The notes: a model not told the origin generated them from the sequence alone. A stretch of DNA of 64,000 nucleotides from Pectobacterium zantedeschiae (GCF_004137795.1 NZ_NWTM01000001.1:744001-808000), one strand, 5' to 3'; shown: positions 28,614-38,567, counted from the first letter of the stretch. Numbers and translations are program-made.

Positions 28614-30356
28614 TTAGTACTGCCAACTGAGGTTGAAACCGAGGGTGACCGGGCTGGTGTGGAAACCTTCCGGTTTGGAGAACGGCACACCGACAAACAG
28701 GTCGTAGCCGGTGTTAAAGGCGTTACCGCGCAGACCAAGCACGCCGCCCGCCAGATGTTTTCCTGCGAGGTAATCACGCGTGCCGTTTACTTCGCCGTAG
28801 TCAGCGCCGAGATACAGCTCCTGGTTAGGTAGCGGGGTGCGCCAGGCCAGATCGTTGCGCACGAACCAGCCGTGGTCGGCCGTCAGGGTGCGTTCACCAT
28901 CAAAGCCGCGCACGGTCCAGCGGTTACCAATCGACAGCTGATCCTGTGGCGTCAGTTTGGTATGGCTGATCTGGCGTAGATACTGCACGTTGTAGCGGAA
29001 GTTCTGATTGCCCAGCGTAAACGGCATATCGAGTTGTGCATTCAGCTGGAAAATTTTCGCCAGCGCGGTGCCTTCATCGAAATACTCTTCCTGCGCCGGA
29101 ATAGCGCCGAACCAGCGGGTGCCGCGCTGGTAGCTCACTGCGGCATCAAGGGTGGTGTCGCCGAAATAGTGGCGATGTTGCAGACCCAGACGCCAGGCGC
29201 TGGTTTTACGCCGCTGCACATCCACTTCGGTATCGTTGACGAAGTTCTGCGATTCGCGCGTCAGAATTTCATAGCTCATTGAGGTTTTCTGACTGCCGCT
29301 GCGGTACAGCACACGGCTCAGCTGGAAATTAAGGTTTTTGCTGTTGCCGCTGTAGTTATAGTCTTCATACGCGCCCGCCACATTCTGGTTGTAGTCGTAG
29401 CCGCTGGCGGTGACGCCCGCCATCCAGTAACCGAACGGTACGGAATAGTGCAACATGTAGTTCTTGCTGCCTTTTTCGCTGCCGGATTCAAGGTCATGGT
29501 TGCCGGAAATGTAGAACAGGTCGCTGAGTGCGAAGGGATTATCGATATACAGCGTCAGGCCGCCCTGATAACGACCGGTGGTTTCGGTGCCAGAGTCATC
29601 GAGCGTCGCGCCGAGACGCCACATTTTTTCCTGTTTCCAGGTGACGTCAATGTCGCTTTCGCCGGGCTGTTCGCCCGGAACAATCGCCATCTCTGCCTGT
29701 ACGGTGGGCACGCGTTGCAGGTTTTCCAGTCCCTGCTCAATATCACGCAAATCCAGCAGTTCGCCTTCACGCGCAGGCAGGGCGCTCCAGAGGCTCACGT
29801 AGCGATCGCTCTCTTTAGTCAGTTTGATCTGGCGCGTTTTGCCCGGAATCAGGGTGATATGCAGGGTGCCGGTTTTCAGGTTTTGCGGCGGTGCCATTAC
29901 GCGTGCGGTGACGTAGCCATGGTCGATCAGACGGTTTTGCAGTGCGCTCATCAGCAGGTTGACACCCTGAGCGCCCAGGCACTGACCTTTACCCTGATCG
30001 GCTAGCTGTTGCAGCGGGATACGCAGCCAGGAGGGGAAATCTTCTTTGCCGGTCAGTATGATGTGATACAGCGTAAAGCACTGTTGCTCCTGTGGAAATT
30101 GCAACTTAGTAAAGAATGAGGAAGGCGGCTGTAAACGCACATCAGGCGTTTGCGGCGCTAATTGTTGCTGCATCGCACGCTGGCGATCCTGCTGGTTGAT
30201 ATTCAGTTGTTCATCCACACGACCCGGTGCAGCAAGAGGCGCCATATTATTATCTGCCGCCCAGCTGCTTGCTGAGGTGGTCAATAAAATAAATAACGCA
30301 AGCTGGCTGAGACGCGCAGGTTGATACCCGTCAGTGAGTGACGCATTCCGTAGCAT
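28614..30356 (-). CDS. cdiB: CdiB/ShlB-type outer-membrane transporter of the CDI system
   Basis: The product has 580 residues. It is a TpsB Omp85-superfamily pore that secretes CdiA. A signal peptide ends near ASSWA (about 33). An N-terminal plug helix region follows, then two POTRA domains (about 90-260) and a 16-strand barrel to the C-terminal aromatic residue (NLSWQY). The signature VRGF is in [11 protein letters not shown]. It is the first gene of cdiB-cdiC-cdiA-cdiI; its stop codon lies within the ribosome site of the acyltransferase gene. Close relatives include HecB of Dickeya. Confidence 0.95.
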   Translation of the reverse strand: MLRNASLTDGYQPARLSQLALFILLTTSASSWAADNNMAPLAAPGRVDEQLNINQQDRQRAMQQQLAPQTPDVRLQPPSSFFTKLQFPQEQQCFTLYHIILTGKEDFPSWLRIPLQQLADQGKGQCLGAQGVNLLMSALQNRLIDHGYVTARVMAPPQNLKTGTLHITLIPGKTRQIKLTKESDRYVSLWSALPAREGELLDLRDIEQGLENLQRVPTVQAEMAIVPGEQPGESDIDVTWKQEKMWRLGATLDDSGTETTGRYQGGLTLYIDNPFALSDLFYISGNHDLESGSEKGSKNYMLHYSVPFGYWMAGVTASGYDYNQNVAGAYEDYNYSGNSKNLNFQLSRVLYRSGSQKTSMSYEILTRESQNFVNDTEVDVQRRKTSAWRLGLQHRHYFGDTTLDAAVSYQRGTRWFGAIPAQEEYFDEGTALAKIFQLNAQLDMPFTLGNQNFRYNVQYLRQISHTKLTPQDQLSIGNRWTVRGFDGERTLTADHGWFVRNDLAWRTPLPNQELYLGADYGEVNGTRDYLAGKHLAGGVLGLRGNAFNTGYDLFVGVPFSKPEGFHTSPVTLGFNLSWQY

Positions 30357-30444
30357 AATTAATTAACCTGAATTATTGATTGTTATTGGGACAATTTTTG
30401 TTACTTGGAACAATTTCAGGTTATATATGTTAACAATTTGTTTG

Positions 30445-30481
30445 CTAAGAGTTGTCTTATTGCTTACTAAGAGTTGTCTTA
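30445..30481. repeat. Two 15-bp direct repeats upstream of cdiB
   Basis: CTAAGAGTTGTCTTA occurs at 30445-30459 and 30467-30481, spaced by 22 bp start to start, about two helical turns. They lie 90-125 bp upstream of cdiB in AT-rich DNA and may bind a regulator. Confidence 0.75.
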
Positions 30482-30597
30482 AAATTATCGTTTCTTTACA
30501 TTTTGGCGGTAAAAATACGGTATGAGATAGGTGATCGTGGTTGAACTTATGTCGGCGTGAGGCGTTTGTCTGATTTTATTATATTGATACGATATAT

Positions 30598-30656
30598 TTC
30601 TCAACGGTATATAGTTCTCAACAGTATATTTCTCAACTGTCTATCTATTTCTCAAC
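30598..30656. repeat. Four-copy TTCTCAAC array upstream of ycjX
   Basis: TTCTCAAC occurs at 30598, 30615, 30630 and 30649, in imperfect 15-19-bp units joined by TATAT-rich spacers. It ends 22 bp before the ycjX ATG. It may be a slipped repeat or a cluster of binding sites. The rest of 30357-30597 is AT-rich and non-coding. Confidence 0.7.
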
Positions 30657-30678
30657 TACAGGCGTGATGGTTCATTCA

Positions 30679-32076
30679 ATGAGTCGACTACAGAACGAAA
30701 TTAACTCGCTGGTCAACCGCGGCGTGGATCGCCATCTAAGGATTGCCGTCACCGGGTTGAGCCGCAGTGGCAAGACCGCGTTTATCACTGCATTCGTCAA
30801 TCAATTATTGAACACCCACAGCGGTGCACATCTGCCGATGTTTTCCCCCGTGCGAGAAGAGCGTTTGCTCGGTGTGAAGCGTGTGCCACAGCGCGATCTG
30901 GGCGTGCCACGCTTTGCCTATGATGAAGGCATGGCAGCGCTGTATGGTTCACCGCCAGATTGGCCGACGCCAACGCGCGGCGTGAGTGAGATCCGTCTGG
31001 CGCTACGCTATCGCTCCAAGGATTCGCTGCTGCGCCATTTTAAAGATACCTCGACGCTCTATCTCGAAATTGTCGATTACCCCGGCGAATGGTTACTGGA
31101 TCTGCCGCTGCTGGAGCAAACCTATTTGAGCTGGTCGCAGCAAATGAGCGGCTTGCTGCAAGGAGGGCGAATTGAATGGGCAAAGCCCTGGCTGGCACTG
31201 TGTGAGAAAATCGATCCGCTGGCTCCGGCGGATGAAAATCAGTTAGCTGAGGTTGCGCAGGCCTACACCGATTATCTGCACCGCTGCAAGCAAGAAGGGT
31301 TGCACTTTATTCAACCGGGTCGGTTTGTGCTGCCGGGCGATCTGGCGGGGGCACCGGTGCTGCAATTTTTCCCCTGGCCGCAGGTGGATAATATCGGTGA
31401 AGCCAAGCTGGCGCAGGCGGATGAGAAAACCAACATCGGTATGCTGCGCAGGCGCTTTGACTACTACTGTCAGTCGGTCGTCAAAGGATTTTATAAGGAT
31501 CACTTCGTGCGCTTTGACCGACAGATTGTTCTGGTCGACTGCCTGCAACCACTCAATAGCGGCATTCATGCGTTTAATGATATGCGGCTGGCGCTGACCC
31601 AACTGATGCAAAGTTTTCACTATGGTAAGCGCACGCTGTTCCGGCGCTTGTTCTCTCCCTGTATCGACAAGCTGATGTTTGCTGCAAGTAAAGCCGATCA
31701 CATTACCGCCGATCAGCACGCTAATCTGGTGTCTTTGCTTCAACAACTGGTGCAAGAGGCCTGGCAAAATGCGGCGTTTGAAGGCATCGATATGCGCTGT
31801 GAAGGCATTGCGTCGATCCAGTCAACGCAGAGCGGGGTGGTCGATCATCAGGGCCAGAAAATTCCGGCGCTGAAAGGGCACCGACTCAGTGATGGTCAGC
31901 CGCTGACGGTTTACCCCGGTGAAGTGCCAGCACGCTTGCCGGGCGCGGCATTCTGGCAAACGCAGGGCTTCCATTTCGATCAGTTCCGCCCGCGAGAAAT
32001 GACGGTGGACACGCCGTTACCGCATATCCGGCTGGATACGGTCATGGACTTTTTGTTAAAGGATAAATTGCGATGA
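30679..32076 (+). CDS. ycjX: YcjX family P-loop protein
   Basis: The product has 465 residues, as in E. coli YcjX. It has a P-loop ([10 protein letters not shown]) and a DxxG-like motif ([11 protein letters not shown]), so it is probably a nucleotide-binding cytoplasmic ATPase/GTPase. Its function is not settled. In Yersinia and others ycjXF are co-transcribed with psp genes, and E. coli ycjX is heat-shock inducible. The ATG at 30679 gives the family start MSRLQNE; GTG 30664 and ATG 30667 are in frame, and one of them might be used, since the ribosome site before 30679 is weak. It overlaps ycjF by 4 bp. Confidence 0.94.
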   Translation: MSRLQNEINSLVNRGVDRHLRIAVTGLSRSGKTAFITAFVNQLLNTHSGAHLPMFSPVREERLLGVKRVPQRDLGVPRFAYDEGMAALYGSPPDWPTPTRGVSEIRLALRYRSKDSLLRHFKDTSTLYLEIVDYPGEWLLDLPLLEQTYLSWSQQMSGLLQGGRIEWAKPWLALCEKIDPLAPADENQLAEVAQAYTDYLHRCKQEGLHFIQPGRFVLPGDLAGAPVLQFFPWPQVDNIGEAKLAQADEKTNIGMLRRRFDYYCQSVVKGFYKDHFVRFDRQIVLVDCLQPLNSGIHAFNDMRLALTQLMQSFHYGKRTLFRRLFSPCIDKLMFAASKADHITADQHANLVSLLQQLVQEAWQNAAFEGIDMRCEGIASIQSTQSGVVDHQGQKIPALKGHRLSDGQPLTVYPGEVPARLPGAAFWQTQGFHFDQFRPREMTVDTPLPHIRLDTVMDFLLKDKLR

Positions 32077-33116
32077 ACGAACCACTGAAACCCCGCGTTA
32101 CGTTCGATGATGCTTCACCGCAAGAGCCGCTGCCGCAACTGCGTGCCGGGTTAGCATTTGACGAGCAGAGCGGCACGCCGTTTTCCCCTATCAGCCGTGA
32201 AGAAGAAGTGCCGGAAGAAGGCGCGGCGGAAGAGGCTATCAGTGCGGCGCTACGTCCTAAACGCAGCCTGTGGCGGCGTATGGTGATGGCGGGCATCACA
32301 TTGTTTGGCGTCAGCGCGTTAGCGCAGGGCGTGCAGTCACTGCATAACGCCTGGGTGCAACAGGATTGGATCGCGCTGGGCGGTATCACCGCGGGGAGCC
32401 TGATTGTGGCGGCGGGTGTTGGTTCGCTGGCCGTCGAGTGGCGACGGCTCTATCGTCTGCGAGAACGCGCTGAAGAGCGTGATGTGGCGCGCGATCTACT
32501 GCACAGCCATGGTGTGGAACGCGGGCGTGAATTCTGTGAAAAACTAGCGCGGCAGGCAGGGTTGGATAGCGGTCATCCTGCGATACAGCGCTGGCAGGCT
32601 TCACTCCACGAAACGCACAACGATCGCGAAGTTCTGGAACTGTATGCGCGTTTGGTTCAGCCCGTACTGGACACGCAGGCACGGCGTGAAATTAGTCGTT
32701 CTGCGGCGGAGTCTACCTTAATGATCGCCGTCAGCCCGCTAGCGCTGGTGGATATGACATTTATTGCCTGGCGTAACCTGCGACTGATTAATCGCATTGC
32801 CGCGGTGTATGGCATCGAACTCGGCTATTTCAGTCGTATTCGTCTGTTCCGTCTGGTGTTGATTAATATTGCGTTTGCCGGTGCATCGGAGCTGGTGCGG
32901 GAAATTGGCATGGACTGGATGTCGCAAGATCTTGCTGCGCGACTCTCGACCCGCGCTGCGCAGGGCATTGGTGCTGGTTTGCTGACCGCGCGTCTGGGCA
33001 TCAAAGCGATGGAGTTATGTCGCCCGCTACCGTGGCTGGATGACAAGCCCCGTCTCGGTGATTTCCGCCGTGAACTGATTGGTCAGGTAAAAGAAACACT
33101 GCAAAAAGGACGTTAG
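32073..33116 (+). CDS. ycjF: YcjF family inner-membrane protein (DUF697)
   Basis: The product has 347 residues. The N-terminal cytoplasmic part is acidic, followed by two membrane helices near 70-130 ([20 protein letters not shown] and [20 protein letters not shown]). The C-terminal part is a DUF697-type helical domain ([20 protein letters not shown]). It works with YcjX, and its start overlaps the ycjX stop (ATGA). In other enterobacteria the pair belongs to the Psp response; here it is 12 kb away from pspC. Confidence 0.95.
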   Translation: MNEPLKPRVTFDDASPQEPLPQLRAGLAFDEQSGTPFSPISREEEVPEEGAAEEAISAALRPKRSLWRRMVMAGITLFGVSALAQGVQSLHNAWVQQDWIALGGITAGSLIVAAGVGSLAVEWRRLYRLRERAEERDVARDLLHSHGVERGREFCEKLARQAGLDSGHPAIQRWQASLHETHNDREVLELYARLVQPVLDTQARREISRSAAESTLMIAVSPLALVDMTFIAWRNLRLINRIAAVYGIELGYFSRIRLFRLVLINIAFAGASELVREIGMDWMSQDLAARLSTRAAQGIGAGLLTARLGIKAMELCRPLPWLDDKPRLGDFRRELIGQVKETLQKGR

Positions 33117-33122
33117 GGGGAA

Positions 33123-33151
33123 GACGATGGTGTCCGGCATGCGCCATCGTC
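33123..33151 (+). terminator. Probable terminator after ycjF
   Basis: An 8-bp stem (GACGATGG / CCATCGTC) is followed by ATTTGTCATTG. The T tract is weak. Confidence 0.45.
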
Positions 33152-33272
33152 ATTTGTCATTGTTCAACTGGGGAATGTAAGACAAAAGCGTCTCGGTATG
33201 GCAGGTAGTACCGTTGTTACAGAATCGTGTGTAGGATAAATACTTCTCATTTCTGTATAACAGGACGTTTTT

Positions 33273-34817
33273 ATGATTCTCGGTAAAAAATTGACGGTAG
33301 CGGCGCTGTCGCTATCGGTAGCCATTCTCTGTTTGCCTGCCAGCGCACAACTGGTGCTAGCACCTGCCGATGCTGAACGTTACGCGCAAAATAGTTTCCC
33401 TGAATATCTCGAATTACTGACGCTGCAAAATGATGCCGCCGTGCCTGCGGATATCCAACGTAATGCTGACTGGCTGGAAAAGGCGTTTCAGAAGCGCGGC
33501 TTTACCACACAAACGTTGACGAATGGTGATAAACCGCTGGTTTATGCTGAGTTTGGTACACCAAAGTCCGATCGTAAAACCGTTTTGTTCTACATGCATT
33601 TTGACGGACAGCCCGTGAACCCGGCCGAGTGGCAAACGCCGCCGTGGCAGCCTGTACTAAAAGAAAAAGATGCCGATGGTAAATGGCAGACGTTACCTGA
33701 GTCGCGTCTTCTGAAAGGGGATATCAACCCAGAATGGCGCATTTTTGCTCGGGCATCGGCCGATGATAAAGGGCCGATTGCGATGTTTCTCGCCGCTATG
33801 GATGCGATGAAAGATAAAGGCGTTGAACCCGCCGTCAACATCAAAGTGCTGCTGGACTCCGAAGAGGAAAAGGGCTCACCCGGCCTGACGACGGTGATGG
33901 CCGACCATCTGACGCTGCTGAAAAGCGATGGCATGGTGATTTATGATGGAGCGATGCCATCCAGCAATCGCCCTGGCATCAACTTCGGCAACCGTGGTTC
34001 AATCCAGATCGATATGACAGTTTTCGGTGCTAATGCGGCGGCGCACAGCGGCGGCTATGGCAATGTCATTCCAAATCCGGTGCAGAATTTGGCTATGCTG
34101 TTGGCTAGTATGAAAGATGCGGACGGTAAGGTCACGATCCCCGGTTATTATGATCGTGTTACGCTCAGCGATAGCGATAAAAAACAGGTAGCCGAGACGG
34201 CACCGCCTGCTGGCTCGCTGGAAAAACGCTTTGGCGTCGCGCAGTTGGATAAGGTTGCAGGCAATGCGGCAGAGGCGGTGCAATATCCTTCGCTGGATAT
34301 TCTCGGCATTAAAGCCGGTGAAACGGGGAAAAAAGCGGCTAATGCCATTCCATCAACCGCGACTGCCAGCGTGAATATCCGTACTGTGCCAGAAACGCCG
34401 CCGGATGATATGTACGCGCTTTTACGCCAGTACATTGCCAGCAAAGGTTTTCATATTATTGCAGGCGAATCACCTACACAGGCTGAACGCGAGCAGTATC
34501 CCCATCTGATTTCACTTCACCTGACGGCCTATCCGAGCAGCGCCTATGCAGCCAGAACTGAGATTGATTCTCCGTTGGGGCACTGGGCGGTTGCCACCAC
34601 AACGGCACCGCGCGGTATAGAACCGGAGAAGAACCGTATGATGGGTGGTACGTTACCGATGAGCGGTGCGGTCAGCGTGTTGAAAGTACCTTACGTGATC
34701 GTGCCTCTGGTTAATGCCGATAATAATCAGCATAGTTTTGATGAGAACTTACGTCTCGGTAACTATCTGGAAGGTATTCGGACCATTGTGGCGATGGCAA
34801 CCACGCCGCTGTCTTAA
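33273..34817 (+). CDS. Exported M20 family metallopeptidase
   Basis: The product has 514 residues with a Sec signal peptide (KLTVAALSLSVAILCLPASA, cleaved near 25), so it is periplasmic. Zinc ligands and catalytic residues of M20 enzymes are visible: His109 and Asp111 in FYMHFDGQP, Asp164/Asp165 in ASADDKGP, Glu197-Glu199 in DSEEEKGS, Asp225 in IYDGAMP, and a C-terminal His in QHSFDEN. A dimerisation domain lies near 240-390. It probably hydrolyses dipeptides or N-acyl amino acids. It lies alone between ycjF and tyrR, where E. coli has no such gene. Confidence 0.88.
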   Translation: MILGKKLTVAALSLSVAILCLPASAQLVLAPADAERYAQNSFPEYLELLTLQNDAAVPADIQRNADWLEKAFQKRGFTTQTLTNGDKPLVYAEFGTPKSDRKTVLFYMHFDGQPVNPAEWQTPPWQPVLKEKDADGKWQTLPESRLLKGDINPEWRIFARASADDKGPIAMFLAAMDAMKDKGVEPAVNIKVLLDSEEEKGSPGLTTVMADHLTLLKSDGMVIYDGAMPSSNRPGINFGNRGSIQIDMTVFGANAAAHSGGYGNVIPNPVQNLAMLLASMKDADGKVTIPGYYDRVTLSDSDKKQVAETAPPAGSLEKRFGVAQLDKVAGNAAEAVQYPSLDILGIKAGETGKKAANAIPSTATASVNIRTVPETPPDDMYALLRQYIASKGFHIIAGESPTQAEREQYPHLISLHLTAYPSSAYAARTEIDSPLGHWAVATTTAPRGIEPEKNRMMGGTLPMSGAVSVLKVPYVIVPLVNADNNQHSFDENLRLGNYLEGIRTIVAMATTPLS

Positions 34818-34953
34818 CCCCGTTTCGTTGTCGGAGTGGAAAAAACGTACAGATGTGTCAACTTTTGCTGCCACCTTACTTCATCCGGTGCAAACGAAAG
34901 GGTATTATCAGTAGCAATAGCCATGTCGTGTCTCTTGAAGAAGGTAGCCGTTG

Positions 34954-36522
34954 ATGCATCTGGAAGTGATTTGTGAAGACCGCATTGGTATGGTCCGTGA
35001 ACTGTTAGATCTGCTTGCGTCACGCAATATTGATTTACGCGGCATCGAAATTGCGTCTATTGGCCGTATTTACCTCAATTTTGCCACCCTCGATTTTGAT
35101 GATTTTCGCCCTTTAATGACGGAAATTCGCCGTATTGAAAGCGTAAGCGATGTACGCACCGTGGCGTTTATGCCATCTGAACGTGAACATCGAGCGTTGA
35201 ATGCGCTGCTGGAATCTATGCCTGAGCCGGTGTTTTCGCTGGATATGAAAGGGAAACCTGAGTTGTTTAACCCAGCCGCACTAGCGTTGTTTGAACAATC
35301 GCCAGAAACCATCAGCGAATTGACGATTGCCACGATGATCCCCGGTTTCAATTTCGCCAACTGGCTGGAGAATAACAGTACCGTCGTCGCAGAGCGCGTG
35401 GTGATTCGTGGTCAAGATTTCTTGCTGGAAATGACGCCGGTTCGTCTGGAAGATGATGCCGGTAACGTGGCGACGACAGGCGCATTGGTGATGCTGAAAT
35501 CGGCTGCTCGCATGGGTCGACAGTTACAGAATCTCGCTGTGAACGATGAAAATGAATTCGATCACATTGTTGCTGTTAGCCCGAAAATGCGTCAAGTGGT
35601 TGAACAGGCACGCAAGTTAGCGATGCTGGACGCGCCGCTGTTGATCGTGGGTGATACGGGGACGGGAAAAGATATGCTGGCGCGAGCGTGCCATTTGCGT
35701 GGGCCGCGTGGAAAGAACCCTTTCCTGGCGCTGAACTGTGCAGCATTGCCCGATGACGTAATGGAAAGCGAACTGTTCGGTCATGCTCCCGGTGCGTATC
35801 TCAATGCGCAGGAAGGCAAGAAAGGGTTCTTCGAACAGGCTAACGGCGGCTCGGTTCTGCTGGATGAAGTTGGTGAAATGTCGGCACAGATGCAAACGAA
35901 ACTGCTGCGTTTTCTGAATGACGGGACATTCCGTCGCGTGGGCGAAGATCATGAAGTCCATGTGGACGTGCGGGTGATTTGTGCGACAAAGAAAAACCTA
36001 CTGGAACTGGTGCAACGCGGGGAGTTCCGTGAGGATCTTTATTATCGCCTCAATGTACTCACGTTAATGTTACCGCCGCTACGTGAGCGTCCGGCGGACA
36101 TTATGCCGCTGGTCGAGCTCTTTGTGGCGCGTTTTGCCGATGAACAGGGGATTTCACGGCCTAAACTAGCGCCAGATGTAGAACATTTCCTGCCGCAGTA
36201 CGGCTGGCCGGGTAACGTTCGGCAGTTGAGAAACACCATTTACCGAGCGCTAACGCAGTTGGAAGGCAACGAGCTGCATATGCAGGACATCGATCTCCCT
36301 GCGTTTTCGATTGATGCGCCACAAGATGAAACCTTGCTCGATGGTTCGCTGGATGACATCAACAAGCGTTTCGAACGCTCCGTACTGACCCGTCTTTATC
36401 AATCCTATCCTAGCACCCGTAAACTGGCGAAGCGGTTAGGGGTGTCGCATACGGCGATAGCCAACAAACTGCGGGAATATGGACTCAGCCAGCGTAAAGC
36501 GGCTGGGGATGACGAAGAGTGA
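34954..36522 (+). CDS. tyrR: Aromatic amino acid regulator TyrR
   Basis: The product has 522 residues (513 in E. coli). It has an N-terminal ACT domain (1-75), a PAS domain (about 80-190), an AAA+ ATPase domain with Walker A GDTGTGKD at 233-240, and a C-terminal helix-turn-helix (TRKLAKRLGVSHTAIANKLR). It represses or activates aromatic amino acid synthesis and transport genes at sigma70 promoters in response to Tyr, Phe and ATP. Unlike E. coli TyrR, which has lost the loop, it keeps a degenerate sigma54-contact loop, GAYLNA at 280-285. The ATG at 34954 gives the family N-terminus; a TTG one codon earlier is unlikely. Confidence 0.96.
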   Translation: MHLEVICEDRIGMVRELLDLLASRNIDLRGIEIASIGRIYLNFATLDFDDFRPLMTEIRRIESVSDVRTVAFMPSEREHRALNALLESMPEPVFSLDMKGKPELFNPAALALFEQSPETISELTIATMIPGFNFANWLENNSTVVAERVVIRGQDFLLEMTPVRLEDDAGNVATTGALVMLKSAARMGRQLQNLAVNDENEFDHIVAVSPKMRQVVEQARKLAMLDAPLLIVGDTGTGKDMLARACHLRGPRGKNPFLALNCAALPDDVMESELFGHAPGAYLNAQEGKKGFFEQANGGSVLLDEVGEMSAQMQTKLLRFLNDGTFRRVGEDHEVHVDVRVICATKKNLLELVQRGEFREDLYYRLNVLTLMLPPLRERPADIMPLVELFVARFADEQGISRPKLAPDVEHFLPQYGWPGNVRQLRNTIYRALTQLEGNELHMQDIDLPAFSIDAPQDETLLDGSLDDINKRFERSVLTRLYQSYPSTRKLAKRLGVSHTAIANKLREYGLSQRKAAGDDEE

Positions 36523-36552
36523 ATAACAAAACGGCTGCTTGCGCAGCCGTTT
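36523..36552. terminator. Terminator of tyrR, first copy of a 30-bp direct repeat
   Basis: The stem AAAACGGCTGC / GCAGCCGTTTT (loop TTGC) works in either direction. The same 30 bases recur at 37918-37947 after the tpx stop. The repeats bracket the two-gene insertion described below. Confidence 0.85.
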
Positions 36553-36577
36553 TAGTATGAGAAGAAAGATAGTCGAT

Positions 36578-36820
36578 TCAGGCGTACCACAAATCAGAAG
36601 ATGTAGGGAGCGTGAAGCGGTCTGTAATCATTTCTGAGTGTAATTGAACGTATTGGTCAACGAGCTGATCCATATTACTGGCATGTGAAGCAGCGGCATT
36701 GGAATAGTTAGGAACAACAAGAGATTTGAATTTTAATCCAAGATCGCCAGCATTATAGTTTTCAATGATAGCTTCTGCGATGTGATTTCCATATATTAAT
36801 CGCCATATATCTATCTCCAT
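36578..36820 (-). CDS. Unknown 80-residue protein
   Basis: The product has 80 residues and is not recognised. It is acidic, has no signal peptide, and is rich in Asn, Ser and Ala in the middle. It begins 13 bp after the stop of the exported-protein gene upstream, but no ribosome site precedes its ATG; a CCATATAT motif repeats three times around 36789-36824. It could be a small cognate partner, or the remnant of a longer protein. Confidence that it is translated is modest. Confidence 0.4.
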   Translation of the reverse strand: MEIDIWRLIYGNHIAEAIIENYNAGDLGLKFKSLVVPNYSNAAASHASNMDQLVDQYVQLHSEMITDRFTLPTSSDLWYA

Positions 36821-36833
36821 ATATAAGGTTAAA

Positions 36834-37613
36834 TTAGGGAGAGCTCTTCTTCCAGGGATAGTCTTTAACCACGGCCTGTTCTAATTCCGTTCTCAAGTGT
36901 TTATCAAAATCAATAACCTCAGTCAGCGGAAATTCCTTGGGTTTAAATTCATAGCGAAGGTTCACCGTCGGGAAAATTTTATAACCGGCTTCGCAGTCGG
37001 TTCCTCCAGAAATGGCAAAAATACAAAAAATAGCGAGTCTCTGATTAAAAGGGGCGGAATATACCTCAGGATCAATCAGCCAGCTTCCTGCCTCCTTCAC
37101 GTCATATCGGTCTGGGCGTGCAAGGTTCTTCTCAAATAAACAGGCCGTCATGTTGGGAACCAGATCTGTCTGTTTTAAGCGATTTTCACACATCTTGTCA
37201 TGGCGCTCGTCTAGATGGAGTCCCCAATGATCCGGCGTCGAGCTGAATAGCTGAAATTTCCGTAACGGCCAGGCTTTGGGCCAGTCAGGACGGTCTCCCA
37301 GCTTTCCGTTGAAATTTCGGCTGAACAATAAACTTTGCTGACTGAGCGGATTACCTTTACATCCGGGAGGCTCGGTAGGATCGGGCGGGAGTGGGAGGGT
37401 TTCGCCATCGCGTAAAACAGGGTCGTGCAGGATGCTGAGTTGATCGATAGAGATGTGGAATACCGTATCCCGCAAGGCAACATAGGCTTTGCCTTCTGGA
37501 TCAGGGGCGTGGCATTTCAGTGGATCAAACGTGAATGCAGCTTCACTGCTTTGGCTAAAAGTGAGGCCTGAAAATAAAGCCGCTATTTGAAGGGGAAGTA
37601 ATAATATTCTCAA
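36834..37613 (-). CDS. Uncharacterised exported protein
   Basis: The product has 259 residues. The N-terminus is a Sec signal peptide (LLPLQIAALFSGLTFSQSSEA, cut near 25), so the protein is periplasmic or secreted. The mature part has five Cys that may form disulfides (KCHA, GCKG, MCEN, TACL, FCIF, DCEAG region), a Pro-rich loop (LPLPPDPTEPPG) and a lysine-rich tail. I do not recognise the family. Periplasmic immunity proteins of secretion-system effectors have this general shape, but nothing here proves it. The gene lies in an AT-rich insertion flanked by duplicated terminators. Confidence 0.65.
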   Translation of the reverse strand: MRILLLPLQIAALFSGLTFSQSSEAAFTFDPLKCHAPDPEGKAYVALRDTVFHISIDQLSILHDPVLRDGETLPLPPDPTEPPGCKGNPLSQQSLLFSRNFNGKLGDRPDWPKAWPLRKFQLFSSTPDHWGLHLDERHDKMCENRLKQTDLVPNMTACLFEKNLARPDRYDVKEAGSWLIDPEVYSAPFNQRLAIFCIFAISGGTDCEAGYKIFPTVNLRYEFKPKEFPLTEVIDFDKHLRTELEQAVVKDYPWKKSSP

Positions 37614-37917
37614 CAGCCATCACTCCTGTGAATAGCACTAACATATCAGGGTTAGCCATAGTGCAATTACCTTCTATTTTCCATATCCATTATTCCATAC
37701 GGGAATGGTGGTTATTATTGGCATCGTATTTGCCGTGGTGAAAACGCCAAAACTTGGCGAGAAAGTCTATATAAGGTAGAGGTATTATCAAAAAATCGTT
37801 ATATTCATATCATAAGCGTAATGAAATAAATCATTAATAAAAATTCATGTTCAAATAGATACAAGGTGATTAACAGAATAACCCAATTATATGTATGGGA
37901 AATCAATAGATATTAAG
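37614..37917. other. AT-rich non-coding stretch
   Basis: This is upstream of the exported-protein gene and probably holds its promoter. No gene, RNA or repeat was recognised apart from general AT-richness, which fits acquired DNA. Confidence 0.5.
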
Positions 37918-37947
37918 ATAACAAAACGGCTGCTTGCGCAGCCGTTT
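37918..37947. terminator. Terminator of tpx, second copy of the 30-bp direct repeat
   Basis: It is identical over 30 bases to 36523-36552. On the minus strand the stem is followed by TTTTGTTAT, so it ends the tpx transcript. Confidence 0.85.
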
Positions 37948-37984
37948 CTTCACGATTATCAGTACGAATAACTGATAGTGTGAC

Positions 37985-38488
37985 TTATTTCAGGACAGCC
38001 AGTGCGGCGTCATAGTCTGGTTCAGTGGTGATTTCGTTTACCAGTTCACTATGTAACACGTTGTCGTTTTCATCCAGCACCACGACAGCACGAGCGGTCA
38101 GGCCTTTCAGCGCACCATCGGCAATAGCGACGCCATAACTTTCTTTAAACTCACCGCCGCGTAGGGTAGACAGAACAACGACGTTGTTCAGACCTTCCGC
38201 ACCGCAAAAACGAGACTGTGCGAACGGCAGATCGGAAGAGATACACAGAACAACGGTGTTATCCAGTTCAGAACCCAACTGGTTAAATTTACGCACGGAC
38301 GCGGCGCAAACACCGGTATCGATGCTTGGGAAAATGTTCAGGATTTTGCGCTTGCCAGCATAGTTGCTGAGTGAAGCATCTGATAAATCTTTAGCCACCA
38401 GGGTAAATGCCGGGGCTTTGCTTCCTTTGGCAGGGAATGACCCTGCTACTGGCACAGGATTGCCTTGAAAATGTACGTTCTGTGACAT
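37985..38488 (-). CDS. tpx: Thiol peroxidase Tpx
   Basis: The product has 167 residues. It is a periredoxin that reduces lipid and hydrogen peroxides with thioredoxin. The peroxidatic Cys61 is in [10 protein letters not shown] and the resolving Cys95 in SRFCGAEG, exactly as in E. coli. It is convergent with tyrR, as in E. coli apart from the insertion. The E. coli neighbour ycjG (Ala-Glu epimerase) is absent between tpx and mpaA. Confidence 0.97.
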   Translation of the reverse strand: MSQNVHFQGNPVPVAGSFPAKGSKAPAFTLVAKDLSDASLSNYAGKRKILNIFPSIDTGVCAASVRKFNQLGSELDNTVVLCISSDLPFAQSRFCGAEGLNNVVVLSTLRGGEFKESYGVAIADGALKGLTARAVVVLDENDNVLHSELVNEITTEPDYDAALAVLK

Positions 38489-38567
38489 GTTTGCGTCCTT
38501 AATTACAGGTGATTAACACGCTGCTCAGTTTAGGGCAACATTAGCAACATTGGTATAAAAATTACGA

